From NCBI GenBank assembly GCA_003550325.1, contig QKWP01000077.1, positions 273,717 to 337,716 of the forward strand: 64,000 nucleotides of DNA, given 5' to 3'. Below the pieces are notes generated by a model. The model did no database searches, was not told the origin of the DNA, and saw nothing but the letters and a program-made list of their open reading frames with translations. Of the stretch, positions 1-11,800 are shown piece by piece. Made by a program: the position numbers and the translations under genes. The first letter of the stretch is position 1; every line of letters begins with the position of its first letter. Origin of the DNA: Gigaspora rosea. Lineage: Eukaryota; Glomeromycota; Glomeromycetes; Diversisporales; Gigasporaceae.

Positions 1-813
1 AATTACCTCCTATAAATTTTACTAAATAAATCCAACAATAAAACTATATCCGAATTACCATTAATATTAAACCTTTGAATATAAATGACCACAAAAATTT
101 CGTATTCATGCAGTTTTTCTTAATCTCCATCGATTTTTACCTTATTTACCATTCATTCACCCTTTGATTTTAAACATATATATTCAACAGCCCTTCGACT
201 AGCGAAAATATTTTTTTTGAGCGCCAAGGGCTAATAGCACGCGCCGAGCTGCGCTGATCTGATCTGAGCAAGCGCAAGAGCAGAAATACAATACATTATA
301 CAATCGTTTGACTTTTGCGACACCTAAAATTCCTTAAAAAGGTTATCCCCGAGAATATCTATTTCCAAAAATGACCGTCGAACCAACAAAATTATAATCA
401 ACCGTCACACCAAACGCCAACGATTACTTCTAAGCGCTAATTATTCCAGAAGCACGAATTATAATGCAAAAAAAGGTTGATTTTAAAGACTTTTTATTCT
501 CAAGAAACAACCACAAAAAAACACAATAAGAATAATAATCTAAATTTATAGATTAAACAAAAAAAATATATATTTAACTTTAACAAAATTGGATTAAAAA
601 ATTGTAAAAAAAAAGAAAAAAAGAAGCAAAAGAAAATTGTAACTAAGAAAAATTACTATTACTATATATAAATTAATTTATATCTAAGCTTGAGAATTGG
701 CTCGAAATTTCTACAACGCTAATCGGTTTACTGATGTATTCTGAAAATTGGTTTGTGTCGTATAACTTGCTAGTATACATTTCCTGTGGGTGTATTTGAT
801 TAATCGGTTCAGG
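1..813. other. Intergenic, no gene seen
   Basis: AT-rich DNA with no long frame or splice pattern. A distinctly GC-rich patch of about 65 bases lies near 218-283 in otherwise very AT-rich sequence. It does not fold as a tRNA by eye, and I cannot assign it. Confidence 0.5.
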
Positions 814-2084
814 TTAAATCTCATTGGCCTTCAAAAATTGGTTTTTAATTTCATTATCATCCTCCTGTTCCATTTCTTCTAACCAGCGAGATATTATTTC
901 AATAATTTCTGTTGCAGTAGGTCGCTTATCAAAATCTTTATCCATACATTTCATAGCTAATTTAATATAACAATCTGGTCCTAAACATTTTGGTCTTGAT
1001 CGCAATCAATTAATCGACAATCACTTCACCGATAATTATTACCGACACGTTCATTTTACCGACAGTTTATTTACCGAAGCTCATTTCATCGACAAAGTAA
1101 TTCTGGTCATTGTCGTTAGGGTCAGGTAGAATTAGGTAGAATTAGGGCTAAAGTTAGGGTGTTTTTGAAAAAAAACTTGTCGGTGAAATGAACTTCGGTG
1201 AAACAAACTGTCGGTAAAATGAATTTGTCGGTGAGTATTTGTCGATAAAATGTTATGTCGGTGAAGTGATTGTCGGAGAAATAATACGAACCCTGATTTT
1301 TGATACAAGATAATCATCAAATGGAATTCCATCAAATGCCCCTTTGTCCATTCGAAATCTCTGTCGCGATTACTCCAAGACTGTAAATATCTGATGCTTG
1401 AGTATACGGTTGACCTACCAAAACTTCAGGTGTATACGGTAGAATTCCACAAATTTCTCCTTCCTTTTCTTTTTTAGAAAGCCCAAGATCGGTGATATAT
1501 GCATTGTGCAAACTAGAAGTTTGTAAAATGTTTCCGCTGTGTAAGCCTCTGTGAACGAGTTCTTGCGAATGAATCGACTCGAGATCCAAAACTTTATAGT
1601 ACAAGAGACTCAATTTATCTTTCCATTCCAATTGTGATACTTGTAGAAGATTTTGTAGTTACGAACCTTTTTTTGTAATCTGCATAACAATAATGTAATC
1701 ACCATAATCATTTATTGACACTCCAAAACAGTTCAAGAAATAAGGATTTTCGTAACCAATTTCACAATAATTCGTCAATTCCTGGATGAATTCTTGCATA
1801 TTTTCATTTGAATCATGAATTACTTTAAATGCAACATTCTTCCATATATAATTAATTCTATCGTACCAACGTGCATAATATACAGTTGCAAATCCTCCTT
1901 TTCCAAGTTCATCGATATTTCTGAACTCATTATAATCAATCCAAGATAATTTAAATCTCTCATCGTCTAATATTTTCTTAAGTTCAGGATTGATGTGATC
2001 TGGTGATTTATTAGTTTTTAAAAGACTTCTATAATTTGCCTTATGATATCTTTCTTTGTACCGATACCATTTCGATAATATCAT
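814..2084 (-). pseudogene. Protein kinase pseudogene
   Basis: This is a decayed host kinase of the tyrosine-kinase-like type common in arbuscular mycorrhizal fungi. Reading down the minus strand: an N-lobe in 1659-2084 with glycine loop GKGGFATVYYARW, the lysine motif VAFKVI and a helix-C glutamate. A C-lobe follows in 1332-1631 with the catalytic loop as VHRGLHSGNIL, DLG in place of DFG, and TPEVL plus SDIYSLGVIATEI. A tail in 814-1005 carries CMDKDFDKRPTATEI. Several lesions show it is dead: a TAA in frame between the two lobes near 1653, HRD changed to HRG so the catalytic Asp is lost, a frameshift near 1337 just before the FDGIPFD stretch, and a foldback element inserted at about 1014-1276. 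The family and pseudogene status are clear; the original start is not. Confidence 0.85.
1014..1276. mobile_element. Foldback MITE inside kinase pseudogene
   Basis: The two arms, about 1014-1096 and 1175-1276, are inverted copies built from repeats of TTCACCGACA / TGTCGGTGAA. The right arm is about 17 bases longer. The centre contains TTAGGGT-like words. The element separates two conserved kinase blocks, so it is an insertion. No target duplication could be fixed with confidence. Confidence 0.75.
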
Positions 2085-2428
2085 TCATTGCTACTTTAGA
2101 ACCCATATTAGCAGCTTTTTCATAGTATTCAAATGCTTTATTATAATTTTGATCGACTCCAAATCCATTAGCATAACATAAACCAACATTACTTATTGCA
2201 GCAGCATAATCCCAAATCAGCAGATCTTTTATAATATTCAAATGCTTTCTGGTAATTTCTTTCTACTCCAATACTACGACGATAACAAGCACCAACATCA
2301 TTCATCGCAACAGGATTTCCTAACTCAGCTGCTCTCATATAACAATCAAAAGCCTTCTTTTCGTCTTTTTTGACACCGATACCATGTTGATAATTGTATC
2401 CAAGTGTACAAAGTTGTTTAGAGTCCAT
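2041..2428 (-). pseudogene. Sel1-repeat pseudogene
   Basis: Starting at the ATG at 2428, the minus strand encodes Sel1-type repeats, the helical ~36-residue repeats that act as protein-protein scaffolds. Visible units include YNYQHGIGVKKDEKKAFDCY, then AAELGNPVAMNDVGACYRRS, then a third, YANGFGVDQNYNKAFEYY. The frame shifts by one base near 2210, between ADLG and YAAAISNVG, and a remnant YYRNGIGTKKD lies in the third frame near 2060-2100. It sits directly 5' of the kinase pseudogene on the same strand. The two may be one former Sel1-kinase gene or two adjacent ones. Confidence 0.75.
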
Positions 2429-4136
2429 TGTTTTAATGAAGAAAAAAAATTCAAACTCTAAATTAAATATGTAGTTAAATTCTCCGGGATAGTAGCAGAA
2501 GACATTTAAGCGTTTAGTCAAAGTAATATGTTTTTGATGAGTTTATTAGTTAATTTATACTGTTCATATCAAAAATGTAATTTTTGAAAACTTTTCACGC
2601 CGCCCGCATGCATTTTTTGTGTAATAAAAACAAATTATATTGAAGTCACATCGCATTTATTAAGACTTAGGCCATTCCAAATTGATTCTTTGTTTAACAT
2701 AACATAAATATTTTGCAAGAGGGTAAAAAAAAAAAACACAACGATTTTATTGGCTGAAAACATGTAAAAAATGTCAAAAACCAATATTGCAATTTGATTG
2801 GTTAAATTAGTGTTTATTTTATGTCCAAAATTTTAAAAAGGGGTAATGATAAACAAAGATTCAAATTGGCGTGGCTTTAGTTTGCTAGTATTGCTTAATA
2901 CCGGTCCATCTCCAATAATTCAAATACGATTTTGATCGTCATAAACCTATAACATAATCCAGCTAAAAGCAACAAACAATAATTGCAAGGATGGTGCTTC
3001 GTAAATATAATATCATTATGTACCATCTTTTTATTTACTTAAAGACTACTAAAAGTCTTAAATGTTGATTTTTAAGTCTTCATTAAATAATACAGTAGAA
3101 ATATTAAATCAGATTAAATATAAAAATTAATACGTATAAAATTCCATATAATATATTTGTATAAATTTATGGAGCTGCGTACATAAATTTTATGAAAAAG
3201 ATACTTTGTAATGACAGTAAAGTTCAAAATGATATTTACATACAAATGACAAATAAGCTTACGAAAGCTGGACCTACTTATTGATAATATAAAACTAGAC
3301 TATAGCATTAAGCACAGAAACTTTTACCATTACGCCCACAGAACTAATTACTGTTTAACACAGCATGCATCATCCAAAGCAAATAAAATCCTACTAAATA
3401 AAGTTGAATGTCTAGTACTATTCAATTTAAAATGACTTTTTGATTAAAATCCTGTGTATTGTATTGTATATTACACATTTGTTTCATGGAGCATGAGAAA
3501 TTATATCCATTTTCGATTTTGATGACTGTGAACCATTTCGTTAGAGATTGGACGCTGAGAAAATCTTCACTAAGTGCTATATATTCAGGTGGCTATATAC
3601 AACTACGTTTCTGATATGAATTATAAATCTATTAGTTTAATTTAGTTTTTTTTCTCAAACAGCACGTTCGATATGACTAGTTTATTCTAAAACTGATCTG
3701 AGTAGATCTACATGTAATTATGAGACTTTTTTAATTATGAATTTGAATACCGTACTGCAATAAAGAATTATTAATTTTTATAAACATAAAAAACAATGTT
3801 ACTTCAAAATATATTCATAGTAATATGTCTATGTTTCTCCGTGATAACTAATTTTTTTTATAAATAATTTTCATTATCTGGCATTGTATTATGCAAGCAA
3901 TATTATAAAATTACCAATTATTTATTAATTTTTTACTTATTATATATATATATACGTTATCTTTTTATGATAATAAATTAAACTTCGATCATTTCTTTTG
4001 CTATCAGTATTTATTTCTATAAATTGTGCCATTGTATTAAAATCTTTACATAAAATAATCGATAAACATGATCGTTGATAACTTAACACAATCACATGAA
4101 CGATATTGTGAGTCAGAATTATAATTATGATACCGG
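2429..4136. other. Non-coding stretch
   Basis: No coding frame is recognised. Apart from the inverted-repeat element at 2669-2876 I see only AT-rich sequence. Confidence 0.5.
2669..2876. mobile_element. MITE
   Basis: Ends match as inverted repeats: left GGCCATTCCAAATTGATTCT, right ending CAAATTGGCGTGGC, with TTTGTTTA / TAAACAAA just inside. It is non-coding. The ends resemble the GGCCATGCAAAG family found elsewhere in the window. Exact borders are uncertain. Confidence 0.55.
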
Positions 4137-4240
4137 TATGTAACTATTAAATCGTGAGAGAAGGCACGGATTGGAATCTAATATTACTTATGTAACTATT
4201 AAATCGTGAGAGAAGACACGGATTGGAATCTAATATTACT
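4137..4240. repeat. 52-bp tandem duplication
   Basis: Two adjacent 52-bp copies beginning TATGTAACTATTAAATCGTG differ by one base (GAAGGCACGG versus GAAGACACGG). The duplication must be recent. Confidence 0.9.
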
Positions 4241-5168
4241 AATAAAAGATACAGAGAAGTTAATTGTTTATATTTTGTTAACAAGCAGTAAAAAAAAAAA
4301 TAAAAATATAATAGAAAGTAAGTTCTAAATTATATCAAAAGAAAAAGTTTCAAAGAAATGTGGATTGTAGAATTAGCGTTCTATTACAAATTAATAATTT
4401 TACATAGTACATAGATAGCATTTGTTAAAAATTAGTATAATAAAATTTTAAGAATCAAAAATTGATACTCATACATTATTGTCCTTAATAATTCAGAATA
4501 GACTGGATCAGGGAACTAAAGATATTGACTCCTTATTGGAAGCATAAAAGAATCGATGAAAAACCAGCAAGATTTCTAAATCTCAAGAATGGATATAATT
4601 ATGATTTATATATTTTTGAATTCAAATTAATTTTGTATTTTTTTTTTTTTGAAGTTTGTGAAGTCGTTATTAAAGGATCTCCATAGAAGTTGTCTAAAAA
4701 TTTTTAAAGAAATTTATCGCTTTAAATTAATAGATTAATATATTTGCAAAAAAATTAATTAGTCTGAAAAATTTTAGACGGCTTATCAATTAGGTTCTCA
4801 ATTGCTTTCAAAAATATGGATGTATTGAAAAATTTCTACAACACGTTTTTCATATAATATAATAAATGTAATTAGATTATTTATCACCGTAAATGCACGT
4901 TTTACTTTTGATGATAAATCAAATAATTAGATTTTTAAATTTTTAAGAGCCTGTTTGAAACTTAAACCGAACCAAAAAATGTAAAGAACTAGTTTTATTA
5001 GGGACTGGAACAGATCGTATTGATGCAAGATGCTGTCTGAAGTACTGTATAAAGACTTGAATATAAATTTTTCGTTCAGTTTCACAAGTCTTCAAATTTT
5101 TACACTAAAGGGTATTATTCTCAAAAGAATGTTATTCTTCAGGACACAATCTAATATCTCAAATTTTA

Positions 5169-5194
5169 GCCCTCCGGGCACAGGGTCTACTAGT
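5169..5194 (+). mobile_element. Possible Helitron 3' end
   Basis: A short GC hairpin GCCC-TCC-GGGC at 5169-5179 is followed 10 bases later by CTAG|T at 5190-5194. This is the layout of a Helitron terminus (hairpin, then CTRR before T). Neither the matching 5' end nor any Rep/helicase gene was found, so this is tentative. Confidence 0.25.
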
Positions 5195-5392
5195 TAGCAT
5201 CTATATTTATTTATATCAGATTTATATCAGAAATATAAGAAATATAGGATCTATATCAGATTTTCTTTTCAAATTCGGAGTTTGGATTTTTATTTTGGAT
5301 CACCTGAAATGATGCAGAATTTAAAATCAATTTTACCCAAAACATTACTTAAATGTATAATTTCTTATCTTTAAGTTTTTAAATAACAAACC

Positions 5393-5745
5393 AAATTTAA
5401 TTGATGATTCGCGAGTAAATGAGAACTTAACACTGGGAAAATTTTTATAGTAAAACATAGTAAAAAAATGTTAAGCCGGAATCATGATTCCTATAGTATT
5501 TACAAAAATTTTTATCCTTAAATTGCTTATAACTTTTTATTTATTTAACTAATTTTCTAATCATACTATTATTAGAATCACAAAAACTAGTTCTACAACA
5601 TTCATTAGAAGCTTGCAGGATATTAACTTTAAAAAAAATTAACTTTACTTAGTCAGGAATGCTGATTTTGATATTTTATATGTATCGCTCTTGATTTTAT
5701 TAAACAAATTCTCATTTATTCGTGGATCATCAATTAATGAATTTT
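5393..5745. repeat. Imperfect palindrome, probable foldback element
   Basis: TTAATTGATGATTCGCGAG near 5398 pairs with its inverted counterpart near 5725-5745 (TTCGTGGATCATCAATTAA). The inner arms pair only partly. Borders are approximate. Confidence 0.4.
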
Positions 5746-5779
5746 TGTCTTAAATGATTTGTATTTTGAATTGGCATAT

Positions 5780-5837
5780 TTAAAATTTATAATTGCTTGA
5801 ATAAATAAAGCTATTTTTTAAGTTAATTACTAATGAG
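5780..5837 (-). other. Candidate terminal exon of micro-exon gene
   Basis: Acceptor TTATTAG at 5838-5844 is followed by 58 nt that, in the inherited phase, read 18 further codons beginning CSLVINLKNS and then TAA at 5782-5780. The stretch is AT-rich, unlike the micro-exons, so the true last exon could lie elsewhere. Confidence 0.35.
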
Positions 5838-8800
5838 CTAATAACTATATTAAGTAATAAGTATTAAAAATCAAATAGCACATAAAAACTTATTACTTTA
5901 ATTGATAAAAAACAAATATATCTGATCTAAATTATTTAATACTAAATTTATCTTATACTAAATTTTATCTTATATAATATTTTATATTAAATATGCCAAA
6001 TTGATTTCGGTTAATTAACTATAAAAAAAAAATAATAATAATAAATACTCTATTATATTAAGCAAGTTAATTTGTAAAATTTAAAAATTTTATACTAACC
6101 ATCTTATTATATAATAAAAATTTATATATAATATTATTAAATTATAAAGAATAAATTAGAAAAAATAACTTAATTTTTATAAACAATATACAGATAACTT
6201 TCTCTACTGAATTTTGAAGCTTAATAAAACTTTGATTTAGAAAATATTAATAACTAAACCAAATATTATAATATTTTAGTTTTGTTTAAACAAAGTTTTT
6301 AATTATTCAATTAGAGAAATTACTGTAATTATGAATAAGATTATAAAATTTATACTTACGCTCTAATAGTTTAATAAATAAATAAATAAAAATATAAATA
6401 CATTGATTAAATGGTAATAATAAAATTAAATGAATATAATAATTTATCTTACTTGCTATTAACCAAATACAAAGTTAATAAAAATATATATTAACGATTA
6501 GGTTATAATAAATAATTTAACAAAATATAAATAAATAAATATCTTACTTGCTATTATAATAATTAATATATAATAATAAAAATTAGTAAAAGTATATATT
6601 ATTAAATGAGCTACTATTAATAAAAATTAGGCAGATTAACATTTTAAAATTTAATTTTTGACTTTACAGCTTTTATTTCGATAAATTATAAACTATTATC
6701 ATTCTTCGAAATTCGTTAAGATATAAATTTTAAAATTTAAGGCATTAATTTTTTCTAAAAAAATGTTAATCTGCCTAATTTTATTGACAGCGATCGAAAT
6801 TATAAAAATATAATTCATAATAATGCAATTAATTATACTTACTCTCTAATAATTTATTGAAATAAATAAATAATATAAAATAAATTTTGTTAGAATTAAA
6901 TATAAATAATATGTTATTTAAAAAAAAATAAAAAAACTTATACTTGCTAAAAGTTTATAAAAATTTTTAAATTATATAATTAAATAATAATAATAAAATA
7001 TATTTATGATATACAGTAATTATAAATCAAACCAGTAGTGTTAAACACTAGTATGCAGTGTAACATGAAGATCAATATTAAAAAAATAAACAAAAAAAAA
7101 TAAACAAAAGCTAAAGTTGATATATGTTAAGTAGAGCAATAGTTAGGGTTAGGGTGAGGCATAGTATATAGTAAAATTTCACAAGGGTTTTTTTTTTAAA
7201 AAAAAAAGGTGGTTTCATAGATAAATTTTGAGTTAGAAGGTATTTTTTAAAAAAAAAGCAAAACAACAAAAATTTTATGTTACACCTGATCCATTAGAAT
7301 TATCGAATCGAATCGAGAAAATGGACAGTGCATCAAAAGTTATTTGCTGTTAAAAATTTCGGAATTTTTAGTAGTAAACTCCAAAAATCCACGGATAGGT
7401 TTAAAATTAGTATAATTATTTACCAGCTAATAGTTTAGTAAAAGTTTTAAGAAAAATCATCATTTTATAAGTTTTAGAATTAAACAAATATTAATCTTAA
7501 TTAAATACTTACACTCTATAATTTAGCAAAAAAAAAAACAAATAATATATATTGATTAAGATATAACAAGCAAATTATAAACACCTAATCTATAATAATA
7601 CAAAAAAAAACATTTACCCACTATTATTAGATAGAAATATATAGTATTTGTTAAATTATTTAATTCTAGTATTATGGTTTTAATAATCATCTCAAAAATA
7701 AAATAAAAAATATATTTACTTGCAAATGCTTGAGAAAAATTAAATTGTGTAAATTTAAATAATAAATCAAAAGCATTATTTATAATATATATAATATTAA
7801 CAAAAATTAACATTAAGATTTAATCACCATCTAGTATTATGCAATTATAGTATAAAATTTAATTAACAGCAAGGCATAAAATAAAATTTGTAAATAAATA
7901 TTAAAAATTTTTACTCACTCACTAATGACACAACAGAAAAAATAGATAAAAAAAGGTTAATAAAATATAATTTAAAACCGCAGTGTAAATTACAAATTTA
8001 TTGCATAAAACCATATATGATTATATATTAAGCTATCAGATTTAATCAAAAAATCGGATATATATAATTTTAAACAATCTTGAATTTTAAAATAAAAACA
8101 AAATATTACTTACGAACTATTAATCCAATATATAAATTACATAATATTAAAGATTAATTAACAATTTTAGCAATAAATAAAAAATAAAACTAATAATAAT
8201 ATTTGTACTCACCAACTATTGCAATATTTCAACAAAATATAAATAAAGCACGCACAAAAGTTAAATATAAATAACTTTAAAAATTTGTAAAACAAATGCT
8301 TACTGACTAATAAATTAACAAATGATAAGTAAAAACAATTACATTAATGCATAATTAAAGTTAATTTAGAAATAAATAAAATTAATATTTACTTACTTGC
8401 TTAAAATTTAAATAAATAATAAAATATTAAAACAAATGCTTACCGACTAATAAATTAACAAATGATAAGTAAAAACAATTACATTAATGCATAATTAAAG
8501 TTAATTTAGAAATAAATAAAATTAATATTTACTTACTTGCTTAAAATTTAAATAAATAATAAAATAGTATAAAAATTAATTATTAAGTTTATTTTAAATA
8601 CAGTATTATAAATATTATAAATACTAATTTTAGAATTTTATATTTACCATCTAACAATTCAAAAAAAAATTAGTATAATTGTTTGCATTTTTAAACATAA
8701 AAATTTTAATACTTTTAAAAACAAATATAACTTACAAACTGATAAAGAAAAATAAATTTAGTTTAGTAATAAAATAAAATAAAATTTTAAAAAATATAAT

Positions 8801-11800
8801 ACTTTATTATAATAAAACTTACGTGCTAATAAAATAAAATAAAATAAAATTAGAATCCACAATTAAATAATAATTTCAGAAATAAATGCAATAAATAATA
8901 CTTGCAAACTAATAAAAAATCAAAATATTAATTCATATAATTAAGATTTAAATTAATTCATAAATATAAAAATAAAGATACTTACAAGCTAAAAGTTGCA
9001 GAAATATATATAATTAAAAATTAATTTATAACTGATAACAAAAAAAAGTATATATTATAATTTAATATATATATACTCTTCTCTAATAATTTAATAAAAA
9101 AATTTAAAATAGATCACAAAATTACAAAATTAGTATAGAATATAATTAAATCTTATACATACGAAAATCTAATAATTTAATAACATATAATAATGTATTA
9201 GATAAAAAAACAAATTAAAAATAATTTCAAAAGTTATAAATCACAATTTAAAGTATATTTACCCCTCACTTGTGCTTCAATAAACCTATTTAAAAAATTA
9301 ATATTATAATCCAATTAAAGAAAATTATATAAAATAATTAATATAATAAAAAATTATACTTACGATCTAATAATTAAAAAACGTATAAAAATATATATAT
9401 TGAATTAACTAAACAAAGAATTTAATAATAAAACAATATATATATAAAATTTTATACTTACAAGCCAATATCCAACAGCAAATATAAAAAATTTATATAG
9501 TTAAACCAATTAAAAATAATTCAAAATTATTAAATAACAAGCTAATTCATAGCATGGGTAGTTATATGGTGGGTATATTTAATGGTAATATGTGTATATA
9601 AAAAATTAATAATAAATAATTCAGTTTAATACATTTTAATATAAGAAACAAATTCTATTATAAAAATAGCATTTGTATGACATATCAAATGCTATGGTCT
9701 ATATATATTTCTCATTAATACTCACCATAAATTTACAATTTTTACAAATGACAATTTTAAAAATAAATAGAATTAAAGCTTTCTTACTTTCTATAAATCA
9801 GATAATAAATATAAATGGCATAAGTAAATTATAAAAACTATTATATAATTATAATTTAAAATTGTAAATACCTTTTATTGTTTATATGAATTTAACAAAA
9901 GTATAATTAAGTTATTAAAAATATCTAAAAATTTAAGATTATAAAATACTTATACATACTGTCCACTAATCATCCAAGGAATAATAATTAAATGTAAATA
10001 ATAAAATTAAATAATAATAGAAATAATTAGTTTAATAATAAATATATAAAATTAAATAATAATAGAAATAATTATTTTAATAAATATCCTTTTTAGAAAT
10101 CTAACTTACCCACTAATTATCATTAATTATCAACAGGAAAACAAATAAATAATAAATTATCATGCTATAAAAAACTAATTAAATAAGCGCATAAATCAGT
10201 AACCTACCAACTGATAATATAATATATAGAGTATTATTGCTTAAAAAACAATCTTAAAATATTCAAAACCAATTAAATAAATTTTAACTTACGAACTAAT
10301 AGTCCAACAAAAAATATATATAAGATATAACAATCATAAATAGAACATTAAAAGTAAGTAAAATAAATTATGCTTACTCTCTAGTAGCCACATAAAGTAC
10401 ATAAATAAATATATTAGAAAACGTTATAAAATATTAGCTTTAAAAATAAACTAGAAAAACGCATTGCATTATGAATCCGAAGCATATCATGACAAAACAC
10501 CATATTGTATTGCACTAAACTAACAAATTTGAACACACGTTTCTGATATGTTCTTTATAAAGTTTATGTGGATCTCAATAAAGTAACCTTTGGGCAAAGA
10601 ATCACTTAATGCATAGATCCTCTGATGCGCTCCGGGTCAATAATATTTACAGGAGGGTAACCAAATTCCGGATCGGTTGCGACGGATCTAGGCCAGCATT
10701 TATCTCTAGTGACTAGCAGATTTTATAGCAAAAATTATCAGCCAGGCATTTTTTTACTTAATTATGGATATGATTTCATTAGTGGATTAATGATTTTGGT
10801 CAAAATTGATCGATTCCGACCCAACCTACCATGATTCCGATTCACTCCAATGTATTCTGATCCGGAATTTTGGTGACCCTACTGTACGTGTCTGAATAAT
10901 AATAATGCTAATAATTGGACAAATAAATAATAAATTAACAAATTATAGCTTTAAAAAATTATGCTTACGGAAAACAGCTGATAATTTGCCAGAAAAAGAT
11001 ATTTAGATAAAAAATTATCAAATCATAACTTTAAAAAATAAACTAATTAATTTTGCTTACGAGCTAATGTTGTATATAAAAGCAATTAGATAAAATTATC
11101 AAATAATAACTTTAAAAAAAATATTTAGATTAAAAATAAATAAATGAATTATACTTAGGCCTAATAATTGATCAGAAAAATTTGTGGTATACAAAAGCAA
11201 TTAAAAAAATAAACAAAATAAACAATATTATAAAATGATATTTAATTTTAAGAATAATTAAACAGAACAAATATACATAAAAATGAATAAATATAAAATG
11301 ATAGCTTTAAAAAAAATAATTATTCTACTTACGTGCTAATGATGTATATAAAATCAATTAAAAAATATAAATAAATATATAATATTATATTTACGCCCTA
11401 ATGATTTGTCAGAAAAAAAAGATAGTTAAGTAAAAATTATCAAATGCAACTTTAAAAATAAATAAAATGAATTATGCTCACAGGCTAATAATCAAACAAA
11501 AAAAAATCTAAATATTAAAAATTTATAAAATAAAGCTTTATAAACAATTAAATAAATTGAATTATACTTACAAATGACCAGAGCTGATAGTTCCCAGCAA
11601 AATAAAAACATTAGATTAAAAATAAAAAATGAATTATACTTACAACCTAATAATTGATCAGAAAAATATGAGATATACAAAAGTAATTAAAAAAAACAAT
11701 ATTATAAAATGATATTTTAATTTTAAGATAATAAATAGAACAAAAGATACATAAAAATGACCAAATTATTAAAATTCATTAAATGATATCATAGCTTTAA

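Larger units (their letters stand above)
6100..8446 (-). other. Micro-exons 34-49 (coordinate list)
   Basis: 8444-8446 TCG; 8397-8399 CAA; 8304-8306 TCA; 8213-8215 TTG; 8114-8116 TTC; 7919-7921 TGA; 7720-7728 CATTTGCAA; 7618-7620 TGG; 7513-7515 AGT; 7424-7426 CTG; 6944-6946 CAA; 6843-6845 AGA; 6548-6550 CAA; 6453-6455 CAA; 6360-6362 AGC; 6100-6102 ATG (donor GTTAGT). Longer gaps (7424 to 6944, 6843 to 6548) hold insertions. A degenerate unit near 6047 has only one base between AG and GTATTT and was not counted. Confidence 0.65.

Noticed and set aside
6040-6052. A further micro-exon between AG and GTATTT
   Set aside because: Only one base would lie between the splice sites, which would break the frame; counted as degenerate.
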